NCBI RefSeq assembly: GCF_007990525.1
Contig: NZ_AP019823.1
Location: 186,001-250,000, forward strand
Reading direction: 5' to 3'
Length of the DNA stretch: 64,000 nt
Source: Leptotrichia hofstadii
GTDB lineage: Bacteria > Fusobacteriota > Fusobacteriia > Fusobacteriales > Leptotrichiaceae
The notes beneath the pieces are model-generated. The model ran no database searches. It saw only the letters and a list, made by a program, of their open reading frames with translations, and had not been told where the DNA came from. Every line of letters starts with the position of its first letter. Positions within the stretch are counted from its first letter, which is position 1. The position numbers and the translations under genes are program-made. Shown piece by piece: positions 33,661-43,063 of this stretch.

Positions 33661-34818
33661 ATGAAAAGATTGTTTGTATCATTGTCATTGCCGTTATTTT
33701 TTGCCGTAAATACCGAATTGCCAGCATACACAAGGGCAGAACTTATACAGGACAGGCTTTCAAAAATTGGAATAAGACAGGATGTTATTGATGAAACAAT
33801 AAAATTTCAGTATGACATCAGGGATGAAAAAACCTTTTTTACTGAAGATGGACAGGAAAATGACAACTTTTTAAAGTTGAAGGAAATTTATGGAAAAGAT
33901 GAAAGAAATGAAACGTTAGGCGCAGTTCTTGTCGGAGCTTATATGGTAGGTGAAAAAAAGGACTTTAAGAAGGCAAGAGAATACATGAATAAAATCGCTC
34001 CATATTCAACACCGTTTGACAAGCTGTCAAATGAGTTTACTTACTACAAGTTAAAGGGCGATGAAAAAAATGCAAAATTGTATTATAATCTTCTAAAAAA
34101 ACGTTATAAAGGTTCAGTTGCAATGGAACTGATAGATATGCTGGAAAATAATCTGGACATGGTAATGTTTATTGATACGCTGGATGAATTTTTTGCAGGG
34201 GAAGGAGAGAACGCCACAGGAGAAGCAAATGATTTGCCTGGTGGATTTTTATACGATGACAAGAAGGGAATAATCCAGAATAAGGACGATGCAGACGATT
34301 TGCAACCTGAAGAGGCTGATATAGACGATAATCGTACTTATATTCAGAATGTAAAGGAAATTCTGGATAACGGAAAGGAAACTCTGGAAAGCCAGAAAAA
34401 TGAAATTAATAAATATCAACGTATAATCGACTATTTTAAAATAGCAAAAAATCAGAAGGAATTTGGTATCCCGGATGACTATATAAGAGGGTTTAAATTA
34501 AAAATTGCAGAAGTAAAAATAGCTCAAAACATGATGAACTATGGGATAGAGAATGCTGTAAAATATTATCTTGATAATGTTTCAACAAAAGATGTGAGCT
34601 ATGAAGACGTTTATTTTAACGAACAGTCGGAGCTGGCATTGTATCTTGCGGTCGCACAAATGCTTTCCATTGCTGACGATAACGTAATAGGAAAATATCG
34701 GAAAGACTTTGAAAACACAAGGGTAATTAAGCTGCTGGATGAAGTTTTAGAAAATGAGAGAAAAAAGGAAAAGGAGAAGGCTGGGAAGACTCAAAATAAA
34801 AATCATATAAAAAGCTAA
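33661..34818 (+). CDS. Secreted protein of unknown function, paralogue 2
   Basis: This 385-residue protein starts 15 bases after paralogue 1, behind AGGAGG. It has a signal peptide (MKRLFVSLSLPLFFAVNTEL), the shared RLSKIG, DVIDETIKF and YDIRD motifs, TPR-like helices, and an acidic insertion (~185-240, rich in Asp and Glu) that paralogue 1 lacks. The C-terminus is lysine-rich. The two are probably co-expressed and act in the periplasm, perhaps together. The family is unknown to me. Confidence 0.75.
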   Translation: MKRLFVSLSLPLFFAVNTELPAYTRAELIQDRLSKIGIRQDVIDETIKFQYDIRDEKTFFTEDGQENDNFLKLKEIYGKDERNETLGAVLVGAYMVGEKKDFKKAREYMNKIAPYSTPFDKLSNEFTYYKLKGDEKNAKLYYNLLKKRYKGSVAMELIDMLENNLDMVMFIDTLDEFFAGEGENATGEANDLPGGFLYDDKKGIIQNKDDADDLQPEEADIDDNRTYIQNVKEILDNGKETLESQKNEINKYQRIIDYFKIAKNQKEFGIPDDYIRGFKLKIAEVKIAQNMMNYGIENAVKYYLDNVSTKDVSYEDVYFNEQSELALYLAVAQMLSIADDNVIGKYRKDFENTRVIKLLDEVLENERKKEKEKAGKTQNKNHIKS

Positions 34819-34913
34819 TTCCTGCTGTATAAGAGTCGGAATTAAAACTAATAAATTTAAGCAGCTGGAAGGATATGTGCAGATAAAGACAGTAACTCAA
34901 TAAGAAATTATAG

Positions 34914-34962
34914 AAACTCAGATGAACTTAATTGCAAAAATAGGTTGTCTGAGTTTTATTTT
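34914..34962 (+). terminator. Terminator after the secreted paralogue pair
   Basis: AAACTCAGA (34914-34922) pairs with TCTGAGTTT (34948-34956), followed by TATTTTT. Confidence 0.75.
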
Positions 34963-35015
34963 TATGATAACATAATAATATCATTTTAAATTTATAGAAC
35001 GAAAGGAGGAGAAGC

Positions 35016-35606
35016 TTGAAAACAGTAAAAAAAGAAACAATCATTGAATTTGAAGAAAAAAAATCAAAATTTATTGGCTATATTAAGCCAGTTTCGACAG
35101 TAGCTGAAGCTGAAAAGTTTATTGATTCAATAAAACAAATGCATCCAAACGCAACTCACAATGTGCCTCTTTACAGAGTAATGGAAAATGGACAGGAATA
35201 TTTCAAGTACAATGATGATGGAGAGCCGAGCAATACAGCGGGAAAACCAATGGCGGAAATACTTAACATTTTAGATGTGTATAATGTGGCAATAGTTGCA
35301 ACAAGATATTTTGGAGGAATAAAGCTGGGGGCAGGCGGACTTATAAGAAATTATGCAAAAACTGCGAAATTAGCTGTCAATGAGGCAGAAATTACAGAAT
35401 ATGTGGAAAAATCCATTTTCATTTTGGATTATGACTATGAATATACTTCAGAAATGGAGGCATTTCTAAACGGAAATAGTCAAAAATTCGGAATAGAAAT
35501 ATTGGAAAAAAATTATTCAAACAGGGTAACAATGAAGATATCGGCAAATGATGAAATTGAAAAGGAATTAAACAGCTTGCAGAAAATTATTGTAATAAAA
35601 ATGTAA
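35016..35606 (+). CDS. YigZ/IMPACT family protein
   Basis: This 196-residue protein starts at TTG 35016 behind AAAGGAGGAG. It has the N-terminal IMPACT domain (EEKKSKFIGYIKPV, FKYNDDGEPSNTAGKPM, ATRYFGGIKLGAGGL) and a C-terminal ferredoxin-like DUF1949 domain. Bacterial members are of uncertain biochemical role. The gene lies between a terminator and the tRNA cluster promoter, so it is probably monocistronic. Confidence 0.9.
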   Translation: MKTVKKETIIEFEEKKSKFIGYIKPVSTVAEAEKFIDSIKQMHPNATHNVPLYRVMENGQEYFKYNDDGEPSNTAGKPMAEILNILDVYNVAIVATRYFGGIKLGAGGLIRNYAKTAKLAVNEAEITEYVEKSIFILDYDYEYTSEMEAFLNGNSQKFGIEILEKNYSNRVTMKISANDEIEKELNSLQKIIVIKM

Positions 35607-35651
35607 AAAGTAAATAATTTTGACGAAATTGAATTTTTTTTAAAAAAGTTG

Positions 35652-35680
35652 TTGACAAATAAACTCAAATATGATATTAT
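35652..35680 (+). promoter_or_regulatory. Promoter of the five-tRNA cluster
   Basis: TTGACA (35652-35657), a 17-base spacer and TATTAT (35675-35680). Confidence 0.8.
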
Positions 35681-35724
35681 GTTTCTTGTCTGTTAGTAAT
35701 AATAACAAATAAGGGAATGAATGT

Positions 35725-35799
35725 GCGGCCTTCGTCTAGTGGTTAGGACCTCGGGTTTTCATCCCGGTAACAGGGGTTCGATCCCCCTAGGCCGTACCA
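35725..35799 (+). tRNA. tRNA-Glu (anticodon TTC)
   Basis: Acceptor GCGGCCT pairs with AGGCCGT with a G1-U72 wobble. The anticodon loop TTTTCAT carries TTC. CCA is encoded. Confidence 0.93.
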
Positions 35800-35843
35800 A
35801 ATTTAAAACTGAATAATTAAAATATTAAATGGTGAATATTTAT

Positions 35844-35919
35844 GGTCGCATAGCTCAGCTGGGAGAGCACCTGCCTTACAAGCAGGGGGTCATTGGTTCG
35901 ATCCCAATTGTGACCACCA
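35844..35919 (+). tRNA. tRNA-Val (anticodon TAC)
   Basis: Acceptor GGTCGCA pairs with TGTGACC. The anticodon loop CTTACAA carries TAC. CCA is encoded. Confidence 0.95.
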
Positions 35920-35923
35920 TTAT

Positions 35924-36000
35924 GGAGGTGTAGCTCAGTTGGTTAGAGTGCTTGCCTGTCACGCAAGATGTCGCGAGTTCGAGTCTCGTCACTTCCGCCA
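35924..36000 (+). tRNA. tRNA-Asp (anticodon GTC)
   Basis: Acceptor GGAGGTG pairs with CACTTCC (one G-U). The anticodon loop CTGTCAC carries GTC. CCA is encoded. Confidence 0.95.
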
Positions 36001-36006
36001 TTTAAT

Positions 36007-36082
<76 letters not shown>

Positions 36083-36105
36083 CTATTTAAAATTTAGAAT
36101 GTTGT

Positions 36106-36190
36106 GGAGAGGTTCCCGAGTGGCCAAAGGGATCAGACTGTAAATCTGCCGGCTCAGCCTTCGAAGGTTCGAATCCTTCCCTCTCCACCA
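36106..36190 (+). tRNA. tRNA-Tyr (anticodon GTA)
   Basis: This is an 85-base class II tRNA with a long variable arm, acceptor GGAGAGG/CCTCTCC, anticodon loop CTGTAAA carrying GTA, and encoded CCA. Confidence 0.95.
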
Positions 36191-36257
36191 TTTTTTTTTA
36201 TAAAAATAAAAATTGTTATAAATATTAAATCATAATTCGTAGGAGGAATTATCAGCT

Positions 36258-36617
36258 ATGGTTAGAAAAATAAAAGGAGCAGGAAACAAATCTGGTGGAA
36301 ATCAGCAGGATATAATCAAGCAAGCTCAAGTAATGCAACAAGAGATGTTAAAAATCCAAGAAGGATTAAAGGATAAATTTGTAGAAACATCTGTTGCTGG
36401 TGGAGGAATTACTGTAAAAGCAAACGGACAGAAAAAAATTGTAGATTTATCAATTTCATTGGATGTATTAAAAGATGCAATTGATGAAAATGATGCAACA
36501 ATTGTTTCAGACTTAATTGTAAATGCAGTAAATGAAATCTTGGATAAAGCTGAAGAAATGGCTGAAAAAGAAATGGAAGTAGTTACTGGTGGAGTAAGTA
36601 TACCAGGATTATTCTAA
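36258..36617 (+). CDS. YbaB/EbfC family nucleoid-associated protein
   Basis: This 119-residue protein has a Gly/Gln-rich N-terminus, then QAQVMQQEMLKIQEGL, VETSVAGGGITVKANGQK and a C-terminal EKEMEVVTGGVSIPGLF, all typical of YbaB. The family forms dimers that bind DNA without strong sequence preference. It is often beside dnaX and recR, but here it follows the tRNA cluster. ATG 36258 follows AGGAGGAATT. Confidence 0.93.
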   Translation: MVRKIKGAGNKSGGNQQDIIKQAQVMQQEMLKIQEGLKDKFVETSVAGGGITVKANGQKKIVDLSISLDVLKDAIDENDATIVSDLIVNAVNEILDKAEEMAEKEMEVVTGGVSIPGLF

Positions 36618-36646
36618 AATTAGAGATTTTGAATAAATATTTTTAT

Positions 36647-36676
36647 AAAAACCAGAGTAATGTCTGGTTTTTTGTT
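36647..36676 (+). terminator. Terminator of ybaB
   Basis: AAAACCAGA (36647-36655) pairs with TCTGGTTTT (36663-36671), followed by TTTGTTTTTT. Confidence 0.8.
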
Positions 36677-36849
36677 TTTTCAGAATTATTTATACTAAAT
36701 CCCATTATAAAATAGAAACTAGGTTGAGGATAAAAGTTTTAATTTCTTGCCAAATAGCATGTAATTCAAAATTTATTAAACATTCGCTATTTAAACAGGA
36801 AATAGTATTAGAATTAACATAAATATTTAAAAGGAAAGGAGATGGAAAA

Positions 36850-38034
36850 ATGAAAAAAAATATAAATAGGATGATAGTATTGATGTTTTTATGTATTATT
36901 GTTTATAATTTAGGGCATCCTGCTACGCCTGCACTAATTGAACTGAGAGGATGGAAGAAAAGTATTTCGGGAGAACTGCTGGCGTTCATGAGTACGGCTA
37001 TGTTTATTTCTTCGCCTTATTTGGGAGCTTTGGCGGATAGAGTTGGGATGAAGAGGATATTTGTGTTTATGCCATTTTGTTATGGAATGTCACAGCTTAT
37101 ATTTGGATTTGGAACGAATTTGCCACTTATATTTTTAGCACGGATGATTTCGGGATTTGCTTCGGGGGGAACATTTGCTGTGGCATTTGGATATGTGAGT
37201 CAGCTGTCTGAAAAAGAAGAAAAGGCTAAGAATATTGCCAAAGTAAGTTCTGCTACTGTAATTGGCGGAGCAATTGGACAGAAAATAGGGGGATATGCCG
37301 CAACTGCTATGAATGATCCACGATTTTCATTTGCATTACAGTTTATTGGTGGAAGTATTGTTTCAATAATTATTTTGCTGATTATGAAGGAAATAGTGAA
37401 AAAAGATAATAAATTAGAAGAAGAAAAAAATAAAAAGGACTTAAACCCATTTGCAACTTTTAGATATATTAAGGAATTAGATGGATATTCCAAGTTTTTC
37501 TGTCTTGTAATTTTGCTTTCAGGAATAGGAATTTATTCTTATGGAAGTGCTTTAAACTATTTTTTGAAATTTTATAAAAAAGTTTCTTCTGATACAATTG
37601 GAACTTTTGTTATGTGTTCCTCATTGCTTGCCTTTTTTGGAACTGCATTTTTGCTGGGGAAATTATTAAAAAAGTTTAAAGAAAAAAGTATTTATAAATT
37701 TTTTATTTTTGTTGGAATAATATTGATGGCAGTGATTTTGTTTAGAGTTAAATTTGGTGTAACTCCGTATCTTTTGATGGCTCTTTATACAATGACGTAC
37801 GAGATTGTACGTTCGCTTGGAAATACTATTATTGCTCAGAGATATAAGGAAAATCAGGGGAAGATACTGGGAGTGGCATCTGCAGTGGGTTCGCTTGGAA
37901 CTGCTATAGGTTCGCTGTTATCAGGGCATTTGCTGGCATTTAACCCATTTTTGCCATTTGCTGTGAATATCGGGGTAATGACGCTGGTGCTGATATTGAT
38001 TTTATACTCGAATTTTGCAAGATTAAATAAGTAG
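36850..38034 (+). CDS. Major facilitator superfamily transporter
   Basis: This 394-residue protein has about 12 hydrophobic segments and the MFS loop 2-3 motif GALADRVGMKRIF. A conserved ASGGTFAVAFGYVS segment and a charged central loop (about 187-200) separate two six-helix halves. The substrate cannot be read from sequence; efflux of drugs or metabolites is the usual role of similar short MFS proteins. ATG 36850 follows AAGGAAAGGAG. It appears to be a single gene. Confidence 0.88.
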   Translation: MKKNINRMIVLMFLCIIVYNLGHPATPALIELRGWKKSISGELLAFMSTAMFISSPYLGALADRVGMKRIFVFMPFCYGMSQLIFGFGTNLPLIFLARMISGFASGGTFAVAFGYVSQLSEKEEKAKNIAKVSSATVIGGAIGQKIGGYAATAMNDPRFSFALQFIGGSIVSIIILLIMKEIVKKDNKLEEEKNKKDLNPFATFRYIKELDGYSKFFCLVILLSGIGIYSYGSALNYFLKFYKKVSSDTIGTFVMCSSLLAFFGTAFLLGKLLKKFKEKSIYKFFIFVGIILMAVILFRVKFGVTPYLLMALYTMTYEIVRSLGNTIIAQRYKENQGKILGVASAVGSLGTAIGSLLSGHLLAFNPFLPFAVNIGVMTLVLILILYSNFARLNK

Positions 38035-38333
38035 AAACAGTGTGGATTGAGTAATTAAGAAGAACAATTATGATTTTTAGAATGAATAAATATTGATTTT
38101 ATTATGGTTCAGTTTATAAAATTTAAAATATTGCAGATTTCAGACCTTAAGCCGTACCTAAATATAAGTAACATAATTTTAGATGATGGAAAATTTAAAA
38201 AATTTTTTAAAAATAATTTGTATATTTCAATAAATGTGGTAAAATTAATATAGAATAGAAATATTTTGCAAATTAAACTAAGAAATATCGTTAATTAAAA
38301 CTGTTTAAATAAAAATTTTTTAGGAGGCGTGCC

Positions 38334-40052
38334 ATGGAATATATGAAAAAATACGAATACTGGTTAAATTCAGAAGCTGTTGATGAAAAGGATAAGGAAG
38401 AATTGAGAAGTCTGGCTGGAAATGATAAGGAAATTGAAGACAGATTTTTTAAGGATTTGAGCTTTGGAACAGGTGGAATTAGAGGTGTTCGTGGGATTGG
38501 AACTAACAGAATTAACAAATATGTAATTAGAAAAGCGACTCAAGGGCTTGCAAATTATATGTTAAGTTTTGATGAAAAGTTGGCAAAAGAAAAAGGTATT
38601 ATTATTGCTCACGACTGTAGAATTGGTTCAAGGGAATATGCCCTGAATACAGCGAGAGTTATGGCTGCCAATGGAATTAAGGCATATATTTATGAAGATT
38701 TACGTTCTACTCCTGAATTATCATTTGGAGTAAGATATAAAGGAACTATGGCTGGAATCGTTGTAACTGCTTCGCATAACCCTGTGGAATACAACGGATA
38801 CAAGGTTTACTGGGATGATGGAGCGCAAGTGGTAGATCCGCATGCCCCTTCTATTGTTGCTGAAGTTAATAAAATTCAGACTCTTGAAGAAATTAAAGTA
38901 ATTTCTGAAGCAGAAGGAAGAGAAAAAGGATTAATTATCCAATTGGATGGAAAAATTGATGATGATTATTTAGATGCAATAAAAACACAAACTTTAAAAA
39001 CAGATATTCCAGGAAAAGAAAACTTTAAAATAGTTTACACTCCACTTCATGGAACTGGTGGACGTCCAATGAAACGTATTTTATCTGATTTTGGGTACAA
39101 TTTTGAAGTTGTGAAGGAACAAATTGAGCCAGACGGGAACTTTCCTACAGTAGTTTATGCAAATCCTGAAGAAAAAGCGGCATTTAAGCTTGGAGTAAAA
39201 CTGGCTGATGAAATTGGTGCAAAATTAGTTATGGCAAACGATCCCGATGCTGATAGAATTGGTATTGCTGTAAAAGATGATAAAAATGAATGGTATTATC
39301 CAAATGGAAACCAAGTTGGATTATTGTTACTGCAATATCTTCTAAATAATAAGAAAGACATTCCTGCAAATGCAAAAGTTATAACAACAGTTGTTTCTAC
39401 ACCGATGATTGATGTAGTTGCACCTTCAAAAAATGTTGGAGTTATGAAAACATTGACAGGATTTAAATATATTGGAGAAAAAATTAGACAATTTGAAAAT
39501 AAGGAACTGGATGGAACATATTTATTTGGATTTGAGGAAAGTTACGGATATTTGATTGGAACACATGCAAGAGATAAGGATGCACTAGTAACTTCAATGG
39601 TAATCGCTGAAATGGCTACTTACTATGATTCAATCGGAAGTTCAATTTACGAAGAATTGCAAAAATTATATAAAGAATTTGGATATTATCTAGAAGGAAT
39701 AAAATCTGTAACCCTTAAAGGAAAAGATGGGATTGAACAAATGGCTGCTCTTATGACTAATTTGAGAGAAAATGTAAAAGACCAGTTGATTGGTAAAAAG
39801 ATTAAAATTAAACGTGATTTCTTTTCACATAAGGAATACAACTTGGAAACAGGAGCAGAAACTGAAATAAAATTACCAAAAGAAAACGTTTTACAATTTG
39901 TTCTTGAAGACAACACTTACATTACAGCCCGTCCATCTGGAACAGAGCCAAAAATCAAATTCTATTTTAGTGTAAATGCAGATTCAAATGAAAATGTAAA
40001 AGCAAAACTTGATAAAACAATGGAAGAATTTTCAAAATTTTTAGGATTATAA
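38334..40052 (+). CDS. Phosphoglucomutase/phosphomannomutase (PgcA-like)
   Basis: This 572-residue alpha-D-phosphohexomutase has all four active-site loops: the phosphoserine loop TASHNP, the metal loop NDPDADRIG, the sugar loop GFEESYGY and the phosphate loop RPSGTEPKIKFY. It interconverts hexose 1- and 6-phosphates for glycogen or envelope sugar synthesis. The long form with N-terminal YWLNSEAVDEKDKEEL is typical of PgcA. ATG 38334 follows AGGAGG. It is a single gene with its own terminator. Confidence 0.94.
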   Translation: MEYMKKYEYWLNSEAVDEKDKEELRSLAGNDKEIEDRFFKDLSFGTGGIRGVRGIGTNRINKYVIRKATQGLANYMLSFDEKLAKEKGIIIAHDCRIGSREYALNTARVMAANGIKAYIYEDLRSTPELSFGVRYKGTMAGIVVTASHNPVEYNGYKVYWDDGAQVVDPHAPSIVAEVNKIQTLEEIKVISEAEGREKGLIIQLDGKIDDDYLDAIKTQTLKTDIPGKENFKIVYTPLHGTGGRPMKRILSDFGYNFEVVKEQIEPDGNFPTVVYANPEEKAAFKLGVKLADEIGAKLVMANDPDADRIGIAVKDDKNEWYYPNGNQVGLLLLQYLLNNKKDIPANAKVITTVVSTPMIDVVAPSKNVGVMKTLTGFKYIGEKIRQFENKELDGTYLFGFEESYGYLIGTHARDKDALVTSMVIAEMATYYDSIGSSIYEELQKLYKEFGYYLEGIKSVTLKGKDGIEQMAALMTNLRENVKDQLIGKKIKIKRDFFSHKEYNLETGAETEIKLPKENVLQFVLEDNTYITARPSGTEPKIKFYFSVNADSNENVKAKLDKTMEEFSKFLGL

Positions 40053-40062
40053 TTTTTTAAAG

Positions 40063-40131
40063 AGATCAGAAGATTACTTAAACTAAATGTCCAATTTTTG
40101 GCGGAAGTTCAGTTTTTTCTGATCTTTTTTG
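40063..40131 (+). terminator. Terminator of the phosphohexomutase gene
   Basis: AGATCAGA (40063-40070) pairs with TCTGATCT (40118-40125) around a ~47-base loop, followed by TTTTTTG. Confidence 0.65.
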
Positions 40132-40208
40132 TTTCAGACTTGCTTAATTCTAATTTTTAAAGCAGATTGACTGTAATTATAAAAACTTTTAGAGAGAACT
40201 TGTGAAAA

Positions 40209-41600
40209 ATGATAGAAATAAAAGAAAAAGATGTTGATGCAATATATATTCATATTCCGTTTTGTGACAAGAAATGTGAGTACTGCGATTTTTGCACGTT
40301 TGTGAGAATGGAGAAGGAATATAGAAAATATGTAGATTATTTAATTAAGGAAATTAGAATGTACCCAAAGTTTAAGTATGATACGATTTATTTTGGTGGG
40401 GGAACGCCCTCGTTATTGCCAGTTGGAATGATAAAGGAAATAATGGATGAATTGGACTGGACTGGGAATGCGGAGATTACTTTGGAATTGAATCCGACTG
40501 ACATGACTTTGGAAAAATTGAAGGAAATTCGGGAAATTGGCATAAACAGGCTGAGTATTGGGATACAGAGCTTTCAGAATCATGTTCTGGACTTTATTGG
40601 AAGGCAGCATAGTTCAGATGATGCGGTAAATGTGTACAAAATGGCTAGAAAAGCTGGATTTAACAATATTACCGTAGATTTGATGTTTGGAATTCCTAAT
40701 CAAAGTATTGAGGATTTGCAGAAGGATTTGAATATTTTGAAAGAATTAAAGCCTGAAAATGTTTCAATTTATTCGCTTATATGGGAAGAAGGGACTGTTT
40801 TCTGGAGCAAGTTGCAAAAGGGTATTCTGTCAGAAATTGATCAGGATGTGGAAGCTCAGATGTATGAGATGATTATTGAATTTTTTAATGAAAATGGGTA
40901 CTGCCATTATGAAATATCAAATTTTGCACGAATTGATGAAAATTTTGAGGAAAATAGAAATATTAACAAAAATTGTAATTCAGAAAAGAGAATAGATTTT
41001 CAAAATTTTTCAGAAATTAAAAACAATGAAGAAACATTGAAAAATGAAATATTTCAAAATATAGAAAGCTTTGAGATGATTAAGGAAAGGCAGAAAAATG
41101 GAGGAAGGCATAATCTGAAATATTGGAGAAATAGGAAGTTTATTGGTGCTGGGATGAGTGCAGCGGCTTATTATGGAGAAAATCGCTATAGCAATGTTCG
41201 TACATTTAATAAATATTATAAATTTCTAGATAATAAAGAATTGCCGATTGATGAAAATACAATTGAAATTGTGGATAAAATTGAAAGGGAAAAGTTGAGC
41301 AGAATGCTGGGGTTAAGGCTGATTCAGGAGGGAATTGGGTATTTTGAGGATAAGAGAGTTGAAAAACTTATAAAAAATGGATTATTGGAAAAATTTATTG
41401 TGAAAAAAGCGGATCTTTCTGAAAAAAAAGAACAAAAAATTGAAAAATTTATTGATACAAAAGAAAAAGAAATAAAAAATAAAGTCAAAAATAATGAATC
41501 ATTTAATGAAAAAATGGCAGAAAAGACTTATGAAATAAGGCTTCGTTTAACAAAAAGAGGAATGTTGCTGGCAAATGATGTATTTGTTGAATTTATTTGA
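40209..41600 (+). CDS. hemW: HemW-like radical SAM protein
   Basis: This 463-residue protein has the radical SAM cluster motif CDKKCEYC (Cys 19, 23, 26) in IYIHIPFCDKKCEYCDF, then YFGGGTPSLL and GIQSF motifs. It resembles HemW, a heme chaperone related to coproporphyrinogen dehydrogenase HemN; the CxC pattern of true HemN is absent. Two Asn/Lys/Glu-rich insertions, ~50 residues between NFAR and GGRHNLKYWRN (about 40930-41100) and another near the C-terminus, make it longer than usual. ATG 40209 is used. Confidence 0.87.
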   Translation: MIEIKEKDVDAIYIHIPFCDKKCEYCDFCTFVRMEKEYRKYVDYLIKEIRMYPKFKYDTIYFGGGTPSLLPVGMIKEIMDELDWTGNAEITLELNPTDMTLEKLKEIREIGINRLSIGIQSFQNHVLDFIGRQHSSDDAVNVYKMARKAGFNNITVDLMFGIPNQSIEDLQKDLNILKELKPENVSIYSLIWEEGTVFWSKLQKGILSEIDQDVEAQMYEMIIEFFNENGYCHYEISNFARIDENFEENRNINKNCNSEKRIDFQNFSEIKNNEETLKNEIFQNIESFEMIKERQKNGGRHNLKYWRNRKFIGAGMSAAAYYGENRYSNVRTFNKYYKFLDNKELPIDENTIEIVDKIEREKLSRMLGLRLIQEGIGYFEDKRVEKLIKNGLLEKFIVKKADLSEKKEQKIEKFIDTKEKEIKNKVKNNESFNEKMAEKTYEIRLRLTKRGMLLANDVFVEFI

Positions 41601-41709
41601 AAAAAAGGTTATAATAGTGTAACTGTGAAAAATATCATATTTGTACTTATAGAAAATAAATAGGAATTAATCAATTACAAAGCAAGTCAAAAAATAATAA
41701 GGAGCAAAA

Positions 41710-42393
41710 ATGAAACTCGATAGTATAAAAATTCAACAGAACTATGAAAAAATTTTAGAAGATATAAAAAAATATTCTCCATACCCTGAAAAAGTTAAAA
41801 TTTTATTTGTAAGTAAGTATTTTGATGTAGAAGAACACAAGGCTCTGATTGAGATGGGGTATGATTACTTTGGCGAAAATAGGGCTCAGCTTTATCGGGA
41901 CAAGCTAAGTGAATTTTCAGATGAGAAATATAAAAATATCAAATGGGATTTTATTGGAAGGTTGCAAAAAAATAAAATAAAGTATATAATTAATAGTGTG
42001 AATTTAATACATTCGATTGATTCTTATGAACTTTTAGATGAAATAAATAAAAAAGCTATTGAAAATGACAGAATTATAAATGGATTAATTCAAGTTAATG
42101 TTTCAAAAGAAGAGTCCAAAACAGGAGTTTACATTGAAGATTTTAAAAAAGATAGCGAAAAGTATTTTTCTATGAGTAATGTAAAAATAATAGGTTTTAT
42201 GACCATGGCACCATTTGAGGCAAGTGAGTCTGAAATAAATGATTATTTTTTAAATATGAGAAAACTAAAAGAAGAATACCAGAAGCAGCATGATTATGTT
42301 ACTGAGATTTCTATGGGAATGTCGAATGATTATGTAGAAGCCTTGAAAAATGGGGCTACTATAATTAGAATAGGAAGTAAGTTATTTGAATAG
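41710..42393 (+). CDS. PLP homeostasis protein YggS/YlmE
   Basis: This 227-residue alanine-racemase-fold protein has the PLP lysine in ILFVSKYFD (Lys 36), FGENRAQ, WDFIGRLQKNK, HSIDS and MGMSNDYVEAL motifs. It binds pyridoxal phosphate and helps keep free PLP balanced; no catalytic activity is established. It lies 11 bases before sepF, the same gene order as ylmE-ylmF in Firmicutes. ATG 41710 follows AAGGAG. Confidence 0.94.
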   Translation: MKLDSIKIQQNYEKILEDIKKYSPYPEKVKILFVSKYFDVEEHKALIEMGYDYFGENRAQLYRDKLSEFSDEKYKNIKWDFIGRLQKNKIKYIINSVNLIHSIDSYELLDEINKKAIENDRIINGLIQVNVSKEESKTGVYIEDFKKDSEKYFSMSNVKIIGFMTMAPFEASESEINDYFLNMRKLKEEYQKQHDYVTEISMGMSNDYVEALKNGATIIRIGSKLFE

Positions 42394-42404
42394 GAGGTTA
42401 TACT

Positions 42405-42947
42405 TTGGGACTTAAAAGAAAAATAATGGAATTTTTTGGCGATGATATTGAAGATGATGACGATGAGTTATCTGAAGAATTGTCAAATGATGAAAGAAAA
42501 GAAGTGGCAGTAGAACAACAGCCAGCACAAACTCAACAGGCAAAAGTTCAACCAAAACCAGCAGTAAATCGAGTTGAACAAGAAAAACAACCAGAAGAGA
42601 AAAAAGGCATTGGAAGTCTTTTTGGAGTAGGAAAAAAGGAGGAAATTACAAAAATGGCGTCGTCAAAAGTGAGCTATGTTTCGATTATCAGACCAAAAGT
42701 TTTTGAAGATTCGAGATTAATTGCTGATGCAATAAAAGAAAATAAAGTTGTAACATTCAGTTTGGAATTTTTAGAATATGAAGTGGGACAAAGAGTAATA
42801 GATTTTGTGAGTGGAGCTGCTTATGCAATGAATGCACACCTTTCAAAGGTTACTGATAAAGTTTTGACTTCTATTCCAGTTGGAATCGACTATGAAGATA
42901 TTGATGCTTCATTAGGAGAAGAATCAAGGGACAGTAACTTATTATAA
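42405..42947 (+). CDS. sepF: Cell division protein SepF
   Basis: This 180-residue protein starts at TTG 42405 behind TAGGAGG, which overlaps the yggS stop. The N-terminal amphipathic helix (MGLKRKIMEFFGDD) for membrane binding is followed by an acidic, Gln/Pro-rich linker (~15-85). The SepF core follows: VSIIRPKVFEDSRLIADAI, FSLEFLEYEVGQRVIDFVSG and AYAMNAHLSKV. SepF tethers FtsZ to the membrane and can replace FtsA. It is of interest because two FtsZ-like proteins are encoded further along. Confidence 0.92.
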   Translation: MGLKRKIMEFFGDDIEDDDDELSEELSNDERKEVAVEQQPAQTQQAKVQPKPAVNRVEQEKQPEEKKGIGSLFGVGKKEEITKMASSKVSYVSIIRPKVFEDSRLIADAIKENKVVTFSLEFLEYEVGQRVIDFVSGAAYAMNAHLSKVTDKVLTSIPVGIDYEDIDASLGEESRDSNLL

Positions 42948-42973
42948 TACAAATAAGTTAATTTTGGAATTTA

Positions 42974-43016
42974 GCTGCTTTTTATGGGTTTTTCTCATTT
43001 AAAGCAGTATTTTTTA
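42974..43016 (+). terminator. Terminator of yggS-sepF
   Basis: CTGCTTT (42974-42980) pairs with AAAGCAG (43001-43007), followed by TATTTTTT. Confidence 0.6.
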
Positions 43017-43063
43017 ATAATTTATTTTAGGAATAAAAAATAAGAAAATGGGAGAATAGATAA

